Below are positions 1 through 12,100 of a stretch of 64,000 bases of DNA, one piece after another (the first letter of the stretch is position 1; every line of letters starts with the position of its first letter). The translations under genes were made by a program, and so were the position numbers. Source of the stretch: Aaosphaeria pasadenensis. Its lineage: Eukaryota; Ascomycota; Dothideomycetes; Pleosporales. The stretch lies in the NCBI GenBank assembly GCA_022813625.1, contig JAKLMB010000004.1, positions 1,426,001 to 1,490,000 of the forward strand, read 5' to 3'. Under the pieces are notes generated by a model. The model was not told where the DNA came from, searched no databases, and saw nothing but the letters and a program-made list of their open reading frames with translations.

Positions 1-1146
1 ACCCCTCCATCCCCGGTGGGAAAAACCCCGCATACTCCCAACTCCCAATCACTCAACGCCGTGACCTTCAGCGTCCACGGGTCCAACAATGATGTTACGC
101 GCCGTCGAGATTCCCCCCTCACATGCTGGAGGCCAAACTGCGGTCCGTCCAGTCAGTCCCGCGACAAGCGTCTTCCAACCCTTCTATCTATGGCGGTTGG
201 GGCGTCGGGAACTCGCGAGCCAGGAAGCCGGCATGACGAACCGAACCGAAACCGTCGAGTCCACGTTCGTGATGGCGAGTTGTGTTGTGGGAAGACGTCG
301 GCGTCGGAGCATGTGTTGCACGGACTGTCGTTGCCGTTGCCGTCTTCGCCGGTGTGCTGAAGACCTCCTGGCTGCGAGCAACGTCGATGGAGCCGCTGGC
401 CGCCGTGGATGAACGAACGACGTGAGTAGGTACCGACGCCCGTGTGGATGGACCCCGTGGTCGAGGAGCTTCGGCACGGGGATGGGATTGTGGTCTGCGG
501 GGCGATCAAATGTAAGGCTTTGGCTTCGTGGGTGATGCGCTCGTGGTTCCTGTATGGTCGTCACGTCAATGGTACACGGGAATGATACAGGAGGGTCGTT
601 TACCGTGATCTGCGCCGTATGAACCTGGGGTTGCTGGGGTATGGATCGGGGAAGGGGAGGGCGGGATGTCTTTGCGGAGGTTGTGGTGGATGAGGAGGCC
701 ATGTCGTTTGAGGCCTCGGTGTGGGGGGATTGTGCTTGCTTTGGTTTCTCTTGTTAGCCGGAGGAAAGATGGCTGTTGAGAGCCTCACCGGGCGCGTCTG
801 TCGAGGATGCTTCGCTGCGCTGTGCTTTGACGTCAGACTTGGAAGTCATTGCGTAGACGCGTACGAGGCGTCGTATGTGCTTGTGACAAGTCCCTCGCTT
901 GCTCACGAGCGTAGAGGATGAGAAGTTGAACAGCCCACAAGGACGGAGGGAATGCCATTCATTTCATGCGGTAGTCTCCAGAGATTGGGTCGAAGCCAGC
1001 CGCACGTGGGCATGCAGCAGCCAGCCAGCCATCAAGGACGGATTTCCGAGTCCTACGAACTGCATGCCATGAGGCGAACATCAGACCTTCAAGAGGGAAC
1101 CTCTACGTTTGCATACGCACACACACACTAACATACTACAGGCCCT

Positions 1147-1267
1147 ACACACTCCCTATACAAACACTCCCTCACCACATACTCCCTCTCCACACACACT
1201 CTCCCCACACACACTCCCTCTACACATACTCCCTCTACAAACACTCCCTCTCCACATACTCCCTCTG
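1147..1267. repeat. ACTCCCTCT-type minisatellite
   Basis: About ten degenerate copies of a roughly 10-13 bp unit built on ACACTCCCTCT, separated by short CA-rich or TACA spacers. The unit is imperfect, so this is an aged array. It leads directly into the CA/GA microsatellites to its right. Confidence 0.85.
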
Positions 1268-1346
1268 ATCACATACCCCATCTCTATATGTACATTCCTT
1301 CCTTGTACACTCTTATACATCCATCCTTTCTATCTATCCTCTTTTC

Positions 1347-1378
1347 TACACACACACACACCGAGAGAGAGGGGGGGT

Positions 1379-1426
<48 letters not shown>

Positions 1427-1431
1427 GAGAC
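1347..1431. repeat. (AC)n and (GA)n compound microsatellite
   Basis: A short (AC)n run at 1347-1361 is followed by G-rich sequence and a long (GA)n run from about 1379 to 1431, broken once by GACA. One strand is purely purine through most of the GA part. Confidence 0.95.
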
Positions 1432-1435
1432 GGAA

Positions 1436-1711
1436 CCCATCCATCCAACCCCCCATCCACCCATCCATCCATCAACCCAAAACCATCCATCCACCCAAAA
1501 CCACCCAACCATCCAACCCATCCAACCATCCGCTCCCCAGCCCTGAACCTGAACATGAACCCTCCCCCATCATCACCACACACACAGAGAGAGAGAAAAA
1601 GAGAGAGCGAACCCTCCATCCATCCACCCATCCAACCATCCATCCAACCATCCATCCAACCATCCACTCTCTCCAGGCCTGAACCTGAACCCTCCTCCAT
1701 CATCGCCCACC
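1436..1711. repeat. CATC/CAAC array within a ~136 bp duplicated unit
   Basis: Tetranucleotide-like CATC, CAAC and CACC repeats fill 1436-1530 and again about 1612-1665. Each block is followed by a non-simple segment beginning CAG(C/G)CCTGAACCTGAAC and ending near CATCATC. The two copies start at 1538 and 1674, a 136 bp period. The second copy lacks one GAACAT-type hexamer. The structure is a higher-order duplication and not only independent microsatellites. Confidence 0.8.
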
Positions 1712-1832
1712 ACAACCCAACACAACACAGCCTATCTTTTTTTCTCTTCGTCCACGGCATGTCCTATACTCCCACACTTCCTCACTACTCCACTCATCCC
1801 GCACTCCGCTCCACTCCGCTCCACCTCCTCGT

Positions 1833-1866
1833 CACGACACGACACGGCACGACACGACACGGCACG
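1833..1866. repeat. ACGAC/ACGGC pentamer repeat
   Basis: Six to seven copies of CACGA or CACGG in tandem, flanked on the left by CCACTCCGCT repeats at 1803-1822. Short and nearly perfect. Confidence 0.85.
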
Positions 1867-2962
1867 TACTCTGGACGCGCGAGAATTCCGCGTCGTTTCT
1901 TTTTGTAGATGGACGGGAGAAGGAGGGAGAGAGAGAGTATGTGTGTGAGGGTATGTGGGGGTTTGTGAGAGAGAGGTGTGAGTGTTGTGAGTGTGCGAGT
2001 GTGTGTAAGAAAGAGAGACTTTACCTGTAGAAGGGAAGGGGGAAGAGAAAGAAGATGGACGCTATAAGCAGCGTTGTTCCTTCGTATCGTACTGCTGTAC
2101 TGTACTGTGTTAGACGTGGTGATTCGTACATGAATGAGCTATCAGAAACGAAAGGTATTCAAGTATCACTTCCACATCACCTAAAGCACAGCACAACATA
2201 GCGAAGTCAAGTCAAGTCAAGTGCGTGAAGAGTGTGTGTGTGAAGTAATAAACATTGATCCATCTGGAACATTGCTAGCTCATGCAAAACTAACTAATAG
2301 TTACGCTGATGAAGGGAAGAAGTAGAAGAAAGCCATGCGAGCGCGTCCAGCACGGACGCCGCCTTTTCCCCCTTGCCCCCCATCCATCCATGCATCTCAG
2401 TGATGATGGATGATGATGATAGTTTAACACATTAGAATAAAGATCTCCTTTGATAAAAAAAAAAGGAAGAGGCTCGAAAAGATTTTTTCCTCCCTCCCTT
2501 ATTTTCCAATCCGTTGGCGGTTTTTCCAATAACCATCCATCCCATAACCCACCGCATTGAGCTCATTCCAGGTCGTAAAGAAAAAGGCAAAAAAAATAAA
2601 AGCAAAGAACAAGTGAACAGAAACAATGTCGCCCTGAAAAAGCAAAACAAGGGTTTGACAAGCATAGATTTCCTCCCAGACAAGTTGTGGTATCGCAAAA
2701 AATTAACGCCCAAGATAGTTCCGTGTCGTATCGCTTGAATGATGTGATAAGCGCGCGCAGATGTTCCCGTGGCGCGAGGAGGGAAAGATGGAGGGTGAGA
2801 AAAGACATTAAGGAAGTGTAAAAGTACAACATGGTTTGGTTTGGTAATCGTGGCGTGAACGGCGTCTCAGTGTGCTTCGACTCCTGCCGGAAGTCGACCC
2901 ATTTTCCGGGGGTATATTGTTTTTTTTTGGTTGGTTTGGTGATGCTCACCGAGCTAATGCCT

Positions 2963-4991
2963 TCATGGCATGAGCCCCTCTAATTCGGATGTCGCAGGGG
3001 CGCCCATGATGTTGTCTGGCACCCAGGGGCCACGCTCCTCGGGAGTAGCGCCGTGGAATGCTTCGGCCCTCTTCAGCGTCTGGACGTCCAAGTCGGTGAC
3101 GTACGACTTGCCGTCCGGAAGCTTCATGCGGACCTCGAACTCCTGGTCGAGCATCATGTCGTCCTTCCACAGCCGCCTGGGCCCGTCGTAGACGCAGAGC
3201 ACCCTCTTCTTCATCTTCATCTTTTCGGTGGGGCAGCCCCAGGAGACGGGGTAGTTCTTGCGCTTCTTGCGGCCCGATCCTGTGATGGCCACCCCACCTT
3301 TGCTGAACGTGAGTCCAGCCCGAACACCTCTCCCACCAGAGGTCTTCGTAACCTTGGAAGCGTTACCACTCCCGGCGTGCGAAGCGACACCCCGGGAATG
3401 TGTTAATTGTCAATCCCCTTTCGAGGTCTTGATCGACCCTTTGCCGGAGCGCGAGCGGCGAGCGCCGTACGTGTCATCGTTCTGGTCATCAACGTCAACC
3501 TCGTCGTCTTCGTCTTCCTCATCGTCGTCATCAAAACTGGGGACGGCATACTCGACCTCCTTTGACAAGCCATTCCTATCAAGGGTCTCGGTGACATCCT
3601 TGTCCTCGGCGACCATGGTCAGGTGTCGTTGGTTGATGGCCTCGCAGGGGTCGGCCTGCTGCACGACGCGGAGGACGCAGTCGTCCAAGTGCTCGTAGAA
3701 CTCTTGGGCGTTGGCGAAGGTGATGGAGCAGGTGGAGCAGGTGCCGGCGAGGTTGTGCTGGCCAGCGAAGGCCTTGCGTCCGGTTGGCGACTTCTTGCGG
3801 CTGTTGGGAGGGTTCTGCTCGACGCCGTGGACGGAGGTGAGATGGCGCTTGAAGACGTCGGCCCGGTTGAACGACTTCTCAGCCGCCGAGCCGGAGCCGG
3901 GGCAGAAGCCGCAGACCATGGTGCCCTTGTAGTGGGTGAGAGTGTGCCTGTTCTTGTCGTACTTCCTTGCGAAGCCCTTGACGTGGTACTCGCAGGTGGT
4001 GATCGGGCACTTCTCAGGGCGCTCGGTCTGGTGGGTCAACATGTGCGCCTTCAAGTCCTTGAAGACGCGTCCGCACTCTGGAAGGGGGCAGAGGCCCTTC
4101 TCCTTGGTCTCGTCGTCGAGCTCGAAGCTGCTTCCGCTCTTGCGGCTGGTGGCGGAGTGGTGGGAGTGGAGAGAAGCATCCGATCGCCGCCTCTGGGTGT
4201 TGAATGTGGGGTAGGGAGCGTATTGCTGGGTGTGGAGATACGGCGACTGGCTTCCCTTCTTAAACTGCCTGGACCCGGGGCGCTGGCTCCTGGTGGAGGT
4301 GTGGGATGGTGCCGGTGACGGCGGGTGCTCCAAGACTGGGAAGTAGGGAGAGGGTGTAGCTCGCAGTTCCTGGTAGGGGGACTGAGGGAACTGCATGGCG
4401 AACGGCTGGATCAAGTTTGGGTCTGCTTGCACGACATGTGAGCGGATCGACTCGATCAAAGGAAGAGGAAGAGGACATTCAACCAAATGCACTCGCGGAC
4501 TTACCGACACAACCAGCGCCTTTGTCGGCCACGACGATGCCGTCGTACTCGAAGCCAGAGGAGTTGTGGACAATGGGGAGCCCAAGTCCGCCGTTCATGG
4601 GATTCCATGGCTCGTTGAACTGTGGGTTTAGCGAGGGGGATCCCATGGTTGAGGACGACACTGAGGCTCCGGACTCGGACGAAGCCGAGAGGATGGGTGG
4701 CTGCTCAAAGGTATGGGAGACGGAGTTGGGCGAATCATGAGGACTGTACTGGAAGGCGGGCTTGACACCCTGTGCAATGCCATCGTAGTGGAAGACGAGG
4801 TCCTGGCGTGGTGCTTCCGAGTAGGCTGGCATGGGGACGGAGGCATAGGAGGCGGCAGTGAATGTGGGGTCCATCTCGTAGCTGGTGGCCAGGTAGGGTT
4901 GGCTCGATGGGACGAAGTCGAGCTGTTGCTCCTGGTTGTTGGAGTAGAGTTGGAAGTCGTGAGACATGCTATGTGGATAGAAGTCGACCAT
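2963..4991 (-). CDS. C2H2-type zinc-finger protein with conserved C-terminal block
   Basis: Predicted nuclear regulator, about 615 aa if spliced as follows: exon 1 4991-4505, exon 2 4425-3471, exon 3 3368-2963. Intron 1 (4504-4426) has a GTAAGT donor. Around residues 275-412 are four Cys/His units: three C2H2-like fingers with long or irregular spacing, then a C2HC unit (CSTC...H...C). The N-terminus is Ser/Pro/Gln/Tyr-rich and disordered. An acidic DDDDEEDEDDE stretch follows the fingers. The last exon encodes a dense block starting RKKRKNYPVSWGCPTEKMK, which I associate from memory with uncharacterised fungal finger proteins. The second junction is uncertain: the frame stays the same across an in-frame TGA at 3412-3410, so the 102-nt intron (3470-3369, GTACGG donor, weak branch site) is an inference. 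Readthrough or a nonsense mutation are the alternatives. Target genes cannot be stated. Confidence 0.85.
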
Positions 4992-5067
4992 GTTGGGCAG
5001 TATGGTTGTGGACTTGAAGGGGGATGTGGAGTGTCTTGAGGGAGATTATAGAGCAAAGTCCAACGTT

Positions 5068-5228
5068 CTTTTACATTCGAGTTAGCATGTAGCATAAGCA
5101 GTAAACAATCTTTAGGCCGACCGGAACCATGTGGTTGGTGGGCTAGGGCGATCTTACTTATAGGGAAGGGTAGGGAAATGGTAGGGTAGGGTAGGGTAGG
5201 GTGGGAGGCAGGGGAGAGAAGAGCTTAC
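5068..5228 (-). other. Predicted 5' UTR intron of the C2H2 gene
   Basis: Read on the minus strand, AAG|GTAAGC at 5228 is a good donor. The end of the stretch has TGCTAAC followed 13 nt later by AAAG at 5068, a good branch point and acceptor. The 161-nt intron would lie 77 nt upstream of the start codon at 4991. If real, the transcript begins above 5229 and the gene has a long leader. The open minus-strand frames between 5160 and 6015 would then be leader sequence and not separate proteins. Confidence 0.45.
5181..5203. repeat. (TAGGG)n pentamer array
   Basis: Four perfect GTAGG/TAGGG units with degenerate copies just to the left from 5161. The unit resembles the fungal telomere hexamer TTAGGG but lacks one T, and the array is short and internal. 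It lies inside the predicted 5' UTR intron of the C2H2 gene. Confidence 0.85.
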
Positions 5229-5866
5229 CTTGAAACGATGGATTACCCGCGGCCACTTCGAGCCTGGAGTCGTCGCACGGGTCGGCGAGGTCGAGGAATC
5301 TGTTATTGAGTGATCTGGGATCTGCTGCTGTTCTTTGCTGTGCGGGTGATAGCGCGTGTGCACCCCGAGGTGATGATTGTCCAGATTGGAGAAGGCCGTC
5401 GGGTCGGTAGCGAGAGCGGCCGGGTGGGTACGTGGTACTTGGTCCCGGTACAGGGTGGGAGGGCCGATAGACAGACAGATTGTGACAGAATGGACAGCAC
5501 AACGTGGACAGAATGGATGGATTGGGGAAGAAGAGATGATGGCGGGAAGTCTGATATCCGTTTCTAGACCTGCTGTTCTTCCTTTTTGGTTCTGGCTGGT
5601 GATCGAATCGAGTTCGTATCGGGCAGACAACGTGGTGGTGATGGGATGGTGACGGGAGATGGCGTAGGAGGTAGACGGGTCCAGAATCCAAATGGGGTTG
5701 CTCGTGATGGTGAAAGGCAAGCCCGTGAAGAGAGTGGTCTGGATTGATGAAGGTCGTCTGAGGTGGTCGAGTAGAGAGAGGCCTGGACTTTGAGGAATTG
5801 AAGTAGGCTGCTCTGGGGGGGCGAAGTTGGATTATGTATAAAGCCCTTCTGGGGACAGTGTTCTTG

Positions 5867-5892
5867 AGATGGGATGGGATGGGATGGGATGG
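5867..5892. repeat. (GGGAT)n pentamer array
   Basis: Five tandem GGGAT units. The complementary CATCC word recurs at 5951-5966, and another GGGAT array sits at 14010-14030. Confidence 0.85.
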
Positions 5893-6172
5893 CCCCAAAG
5901 TGGATGCAGTGCGCAGCAGCCACATTTGGGAGGCATAACCCTTACCCTTCGCATCCCATCCCATCCATGCCACATGCCATGCCCATACCCTTACCCATAC
6001 CCATAGACTACACACGGACAGACAGACAGACCCTTGCAGTGCGACCTGCCCTATGGCCCGCCGCTTGGCCTGGTATGATGTGGCAGAACGAACGTAAAAA
6101 GGGCGCTAGGAAGAATAACAAAAGGCTGGCCCTAAAGGGGGTGGTGGATGGTGGAGGAGCAGCATTGCGGTG

Positions 6173-6207
6173 GGCGGTAGGCGGTAGGCGGTAGGCAGTA
6201 GGCTGTA
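6173..6207. repeat. GTAGGCG heptamer array
   Basis: About five copies of a 7-bp GTAGGCG/GTAGGCA unit, degenerating into GTAGGCTGTAG on the right. Confidence 0.8.
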
Positions 6208-6833
6208 GAGAGAAGGCTGTAGCCGTAGTGGTGAATTGGTGGTGGTTGTGCTCATAGTCGGTAGAGATTAGTGGAGATGGGTGCGTCCGCCATGAGAGTC
6301 CACGTCTCCGCCTCGATCGCGCGCCCCGACCGAGCGACGGTAAGACGAGGCTCGCGAGGGAGAGTAGAAGGTGGAGAATTGGGAAAGGTACGGGTAGAGG
6401 GTAGTGTACAGAGTAGGTGAGTTAGAGTTAGAGTAGAGCATGATGGAAGGTTTGGTGGTGAGTGTGGTGAAGGGTAAGTGACGGTGGTTGCGGTGGGTGT
6501 GCGGTGAGTGCGAGCGACCCGGTGCTGCAATGGCCTGCAGTTTGACTGGCACCTTACCGGAAGTGGACAGTGGTAGGGGGCTGTAACGAATCAGAGACGA
6601 CATCGTGGGGAGCCTCCAACCCGAATCGGGCGACAACAAGCGGGAGTCGATGGATTGAGCGTGCGGGCCCATCGCCAGACACCGCCGCTTCAACTACTAG
6701 GTACCCTACACTCTACACTCTACCGTGTACAAGCCTCACACTACTCTACATACTACATACATACCTACCTAGTTACTCGACATTACTCTACCGCCAACCG
6801 TCTAACCTAGTCTTGGTCTTTTTCCATCTAGTG

Positions 6834-6851
6834 TCTGTGTGTGTGTGTGTT
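6834..6851. repeat. (GT)n microsatellite
   Basis: A short GT dinucleotide run of about eight units, followed by a G-rich stretch. Confidence 0.85.
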
Positions 6852-7769
6852 TGTCGGGACGGGGGGACGGGGCCAGGGGTAGGGCGACAGACTGTTACAA
6901 GGATTGTGGATGGCCCATCTTCCATCCATTCCATCCATCCCCATCAGGACCCAGGGGATACACAGATAGACTGTCCATGGGCAAGGGTTTGGACAGAGCA
7001 TGGCATCGCACCACGACATGTAAAAGAAAAGAAAAAAAAAGTAGACATGAGGTGGGAGATGGATGCTGATTCGTGCTCGATTCGCTTTGGCCGGCGCCCA
7101 CTGCCCACACCCTTTCTCTCTTCTTCTAACTACATTACGGAGTGCAGTATCGCACATACGGAGAATGTACATTCGATATCTACTTTTACACACGCACGCA
7201 CTCTTCTCGGCCCGTTCCAGGGTTCATGGTTGTGCGTGCAATGTGTCTGGGCCGCCAGGTGCTCTGATCAGGAAGAACAGCAGAAGGGTCGGGTTCGCAT
7301 CAGTTAACTATCGAGGGCTCGGAAAGAAAGCAAGTTGATGTTGATGGGTGCACGCACGACACGATCTAGATGGCATCACGGGTACGAGTACTATGTCTGC
7401 TGCTACCAAGGGTTGCTGTTACTATTTCCAATTTCATCATACCAAGTGACCTAATTACCTCGACGTTAGCTGATGATGCTGATTATACATCGTATCAGCA
7501 AACATAGTAGCAATGACTACATCGTACATTTGTCTCTAAACTATTACGTTCGTTCTAATGTCTACGTAGGTACCTAACCACTGCGTACTGTGGACAGGTA
7601 CCAAAAACCTTTGAGGTGGATGGTGGCTCAGCCAAAATTAGAAAATGACTGCGCCATGATGTGGCTGTTGACGTCGTCGTGCATCGTGATTGGATCATCG
7701 ACATGGTTTCCCAGTGCACGGATCCCTGTGCAGTCCAGACCGGCCATTCCGATGCGACTAGCCCTAACC

Positions 7770-7818
7770 AAGACTAGACTAGACTAGACTAGACTACTCT
7801 TCGACTCTTCGACTCTTC
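7770..7818. repeat. AGACT and CGACTCTT tandem repeats
   Basis: Five perfect AGACT pentamers at about 7771-7795 are followed directly by three copies of an octamer, CGACTCTT, up to 7818. Two unrelated short tandem arrays lie back to back. Confidence 0.85.
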
Positions 7819-9138
7819 CCGCTCTCCGCTAATTGACTCCCTCCTCGTCCACCTCCCTTGTCATTCATCCTCATCCACCATCCTACTGTGTAACTCATCC
7901 ACATCCACATCCACATGCTTGTCCTCCCTCTCGCTTCCTCTCAAGTCTTGTCTTGTCTCTCCTCGCCCTCCCACAAGGCTTGCAAGGGTCTGGTCGAGCG
8001 CATGCCATAATGAGCCATTTCTGTGGGTCCTCATGGCCTCACTGGGAAGGGCGGGCGCAGTCACCGACTCCCCCAATCCCCAATCCTCATCCCATGGGCC
8101 ATCAATGATTGATACTACACTACCTACCTAGTACTATGACTCCATGACATGCCATCCCTACTGATGATGCAGCACAGAACACACTTGCGATACCGCACAT
8201 CATCACAATTTATTTTCCCGTGGTCGCCGTACATACCATACCAGTAATCACTTTACCTACTCCATTACCGCTGTTACGACTCGTCCAACTTCGGCGTTCC
8301 CACGCGAGGGCGGTACAGTGTCCACTCTCTCCGTGCAACGTGCAATGTGCAATGTGCAGCGTGCGATTACCCATTACCATTAACTATCATTGTTGCACCA
8401 CCATGCCAGATCACCAAGCTTCTCACCCCTCTAGGATGCTGCTGCCGCCTGCTCCTCCCCTGCCATTATGACGCTCTGCTCTGCTGCTCTGCTCTGTTCT
8501 ACATGCCATCGTGCATTGCGCGCGCATCCCCTTACCCTTCGCATTCTACACATGGCATCGCATGGCATCACACCTAAGCCGTTGCAACAATCTCATGACT
8601 AACAAACACGAGGCCAACTCTTGATATTACCATTCACCGCTGTGAATCGCCTCCGCCTTTCAATGTACATCTTGTTACAACACTCAGTGTACTCCGCACA
8701 TGCATCTGTTGGTTGTAACGTATATCGGAATGTCGGTTATACCAATCCATCAGCACAAGCACCATCAATGCTTCCCACGCTAGACAAACAATCCCGAGCA
8801 TCAGCACCATCATCAGCATCATCATCATCAATCCCCAACCATTCCATCAATCAATCAAGATCTAACCACGCTCCTACCGCCGTAGTTACACTCCACTCAC
8901 CCACACCTCTTCCTCCTCCTGCATCTCCCGTGCCTGCATTTCCCTTCCCTTCATTATTTTTGGCCCCCCATTCCCCCCCTTGCGCTTCCTCACCCTACCT
9001 TACCCTACCCTGCCAATCGGGCCACGGGACGGGCGGGCGCTCTGTCGTGCGAATTGCGTTGCGGCTCTTTCGTCGAACCCGCCCGCCCAGACGACCCATG
9101 CAGTACTTTGTACACTTGGTACTCACGTAAATCCTTCG

Positions 9139-9153
9139 TGCGCGCGCGCGCGC
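9139..9153. repeat. (GC)n run
   Basis: An alternating GC run of about seven units. Similar alternating GC runs occur at 13817-13831 (continuing as CACGCACGCG) and, shorter, at 16289-16301. Alternating GC is a sequence class able to adopt left-handed DNA. Confidence 0.8.
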
Positions 9154-12100
9154 CAATAGGTAAGGCAAGGTAAAGGCAAGGTAAGGTAACTATTATCCCA
9201 ATTCGAACTCGACCCCATTTACCTAGTTTCCCCATCCATCGTTCGGGGAGGTGAGGTTAGGTTCAATTTCTCAACGTTTCATGATGATGACGGCCGCCGC
9301 TTGTCGCTAAAGGGGAGTGGGGAGGGGAGGGCGAATGCGAGATGCGAGATGTAGTTACTCCGTACATAGTTACCTGTAACCAAGCAGTCAACAAGACGAC
9401 GGGAAAAAGGCCCCCAACTCAACCCAACGGTTCTGATTCCTGATCGTGCTTGCTTGCTTTGCGCGGAAGGAGAAGAATATTTCTGGGTTCTGGGTTCTAG
9501 CATTAAGGGATTGGGTAGACAATGGCACGTCTCCCAACTACCTACTTCGGTAGTCGATTAAAACGTCCGTCCATCAAAATCCTTCCCTACATCTGCAAAA
9601 ACATCACCAATATCAATAAAATCAATGCACCACCCAAACAACCCATTAAGGCCCACAGCCAACTTCACAAAAAAAACCCATCTAATTACCTATGTGAAAG
9701 TCATCATCGGCCTGTCTTCCCCCCGGCCGCCCGCCCCATCTTCCCATCCCATGTACCGTACGCAGGCGTGCCACCCCAGACATTCTCGAAATCCCAACCT
9801 ACTCTCGTGGCCTCCCTACCCCTTCTTCGTCCCTGGCATGAAATCGAAAAATCCTTCAAGGGCCCGGGGACGTGGGTAAGGTTTTTTGTTGCTTGCGTGA
9901 GATGAGATTGGGGTTGCCGGCGATGTGGGTGATGTGCGTGGTCGGGTAGAATGGTAATGGTGCTACATGATTCTCTGGTTGGATACTCCGTATGGAGAAG
10001 GGTATTAATTCAAGAATAGAAACAGCGTTGCTGGTCGCATTCCAGGGCGGACGAGACGGGGTGTGAAGATGGGGACGGGGTGGTTTGTATGCTGTGCGAC
10101 GTGGACGAGGTGTGCTTGCTCACGAGGCGAATAGTGAAAGGAATGGGAAGATGGGAGAGGGTTGTTTGTTACTATGTTTGTAACTACCTAAACTACCAAC
10201 TAGCAATTAGTAGGGGGGTGGGTGTGAATATGGTAGTTAACTGTCCCGTGACGTTCCCGTTCCACACAGGAGGAGCTTGAACCATCATATGAAGTCGGAG
10301 GGGGTTCTGATGTAACATACATTCCTGAGGTATCTTGCTGACGATGAATGAACCGAACACCTACAATACCTACCGTACTCCGTACATTTGCAAAGAATAA
10401 TAATCCTATGACTCTGCGTTATGACCACACACTCCCATCCATTCATTCATCCATCCATCCAACGCTCGTCCCATCCCATCCCCTCCCACAGCGCCCGTAC
10501 TAACTAGCCAGCAACGTACGTATCTCTCTCTACCATAAAATTCACCCTCATTATCAAGAACCCGCCCAAATCGCCCCCCCTATTCGCCGCCAGTCACCAA
10601 TCGACAGACAAAAGTCCGTCAATGCGTCCGTCGTCGGTAGTTCGAATTCAATTTCGCATGATGTACAATACTGCGTAGAGGGGATGGAAGATGAATGAAT
10701 TATGGGGGCCCACTGCATGTGTACTTGTAGGATTTCTTTCATGTACCTGGTTCCTATACACTGTGTAGATGGCGGACTGAACACCCCTATTGTCTTGCCG
10801 TGCTTCTTGGGAAGAGTTGGAGAATTTGAGATGAGAAGATTCGAGAGAAGGCAGTGTTATTCGAAGGAAACATTTACTTTGATTTGATGAACGTGATCGA
10901 CACAAAAATGATAATTCTACTCCGTACCTACCTACATACGAGTACTATTGCAACACACAACAAAACCTCAACGATCACCGCACGCATTGACCAAGCGTTG
11001 AACGGCGCCGCTCAACCACCATCTCCAGTCGTTACCCAAGGACACGATGGCGTACCGTGTACCCCGTGTACGTTGTACCCTGTGTCTCTCCCCCTTCCCC
11101 TCCCACCTCGTACCGCTTCCCTTCCCGAGTCCGTAGCCTCTACTCTCGAGACCATACTCGCACAATAATACTCGCCCATCCCTGCGTATATACTATTGGG
11201 CGCGGGTTATGTCGCCAATGTCCGATTCCTGCTCGTTCGTGTCTGAGGTTGACCATCCATACGCATGTGGAGGCGTTTGTCTGTCTGTGTGTGCACTGTG
11301 TATGTACCTACCCGTTTCGTATCGGCATCTAGCTACTTACCCTGGACGACATGCCCACGCGAAAGGGCGGGCGCGCGTGTGTGTGGGTGTCTTGCTTTTG
11401 GAGGAGTGGTGTTGGTGGGAGGAGGAGGAGGTGACTATATTTGGGGACTGGGACTGCTTGAGAGGCGAGGAGTTCTCCGGAGAAATTCGTCGCATTTCGG
11501 GAAAGTTGGGGTCTGGGCCAATGGGTGGAGGGAGGGAGTGACGTGGGGATTTGATATGTTCGTTCGTGAAGGGGAGGGGATGGATGGGAAGGGAGTGTTG
11601 CATGCATGCTGGCTGCGTGGGTTGTGTCGTGTCGTGTGTGACTGCTACCTCGAGCATTCTGTGGTGTCCGTCACCGGTATTGGATAACTATTGAGACACT
11701 CGAGGTCCCAAGTCAACCGTCCTGTCTTCTTGTGTTCTGATCTGCCAGTTGATTGGTAGGTCTACATGAGTTGAGTTCGAACGCTGGATTGGGTTGAGAT
11801 ACAAGACAATACCGCTCGTACCTATGCCACAGTTCACGACCAGACCACAGCCACAGCCACAGACCAACCAGCATGTTTGCTTTGCTAAAATTAGCATCTG
11901 TCCCAAGCACAGGGGCCCGGGTACTCTGATCAGCAAATCAGTGTGCAGAGATGCGACCTACCCAAGGATACAGGCTTGACGGGCCTTTTTGCACGGCCAC
12001 AGTTTGGAGAAAGACCTGGCTAGGCCCTTTGGGCGCAATGCTGGCATTCACCCTGTACATCTGCTGACTTGGCCATCATTCCGTTCCTCGGCGTGCAGGA

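Larger units (their letters stand above)
1..2962. other. Left-end intergenic stretch, no supported gene
   Basis: No gene can be supported here. Both strands are open in places between 180 and 790, including a Ser/Thr/Pro-rich minus-strand frame from 702 to 184. That frame has no recognisable domain, and its stop lies inside the window with no obvious splice continuation. From about 1140 to 2010 the DNA is nearly continuous simple-sequence and minisatellite repeat, listed separately. From 2010 to 2962 it is ordinary AT/GC-mixed sequence with short homopurine runs and is probably 3' flank of the minus-strand gene that ends at 2963. Confidence 0.5.

Noticed and set aside
184..702. 172-codon minus-strand frame near the left end
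   Set aside because: Ser/Pro/Arg-rich with no domain, overlapped by other frames, and no convincing splice continuation. It might be an exon of a gene that cannot be modelled here.
1284..1760. Minus-strand frame rich in GWMDGWMD and LSLSLSLS repeats
   Set aside because: It is only the translation of GA and CATC simple repeats; equivalent repeat-like peptides arise in all frames.
5161..5203. Possible internal telomere sequence
   Set aside because: The unit is TAGGG, not TTAGGG; the array is about 20-40 bp and flanked by unrelated DNA.
5158..6015. 285-codon minus-strand frame upstream of the C2H2 gene
   Set aside because: No domain, biased to Ser/Pro/Thr/His, and a good splice donor and acceptor pair places part of it in a 5' UTR intron; treated as leader.
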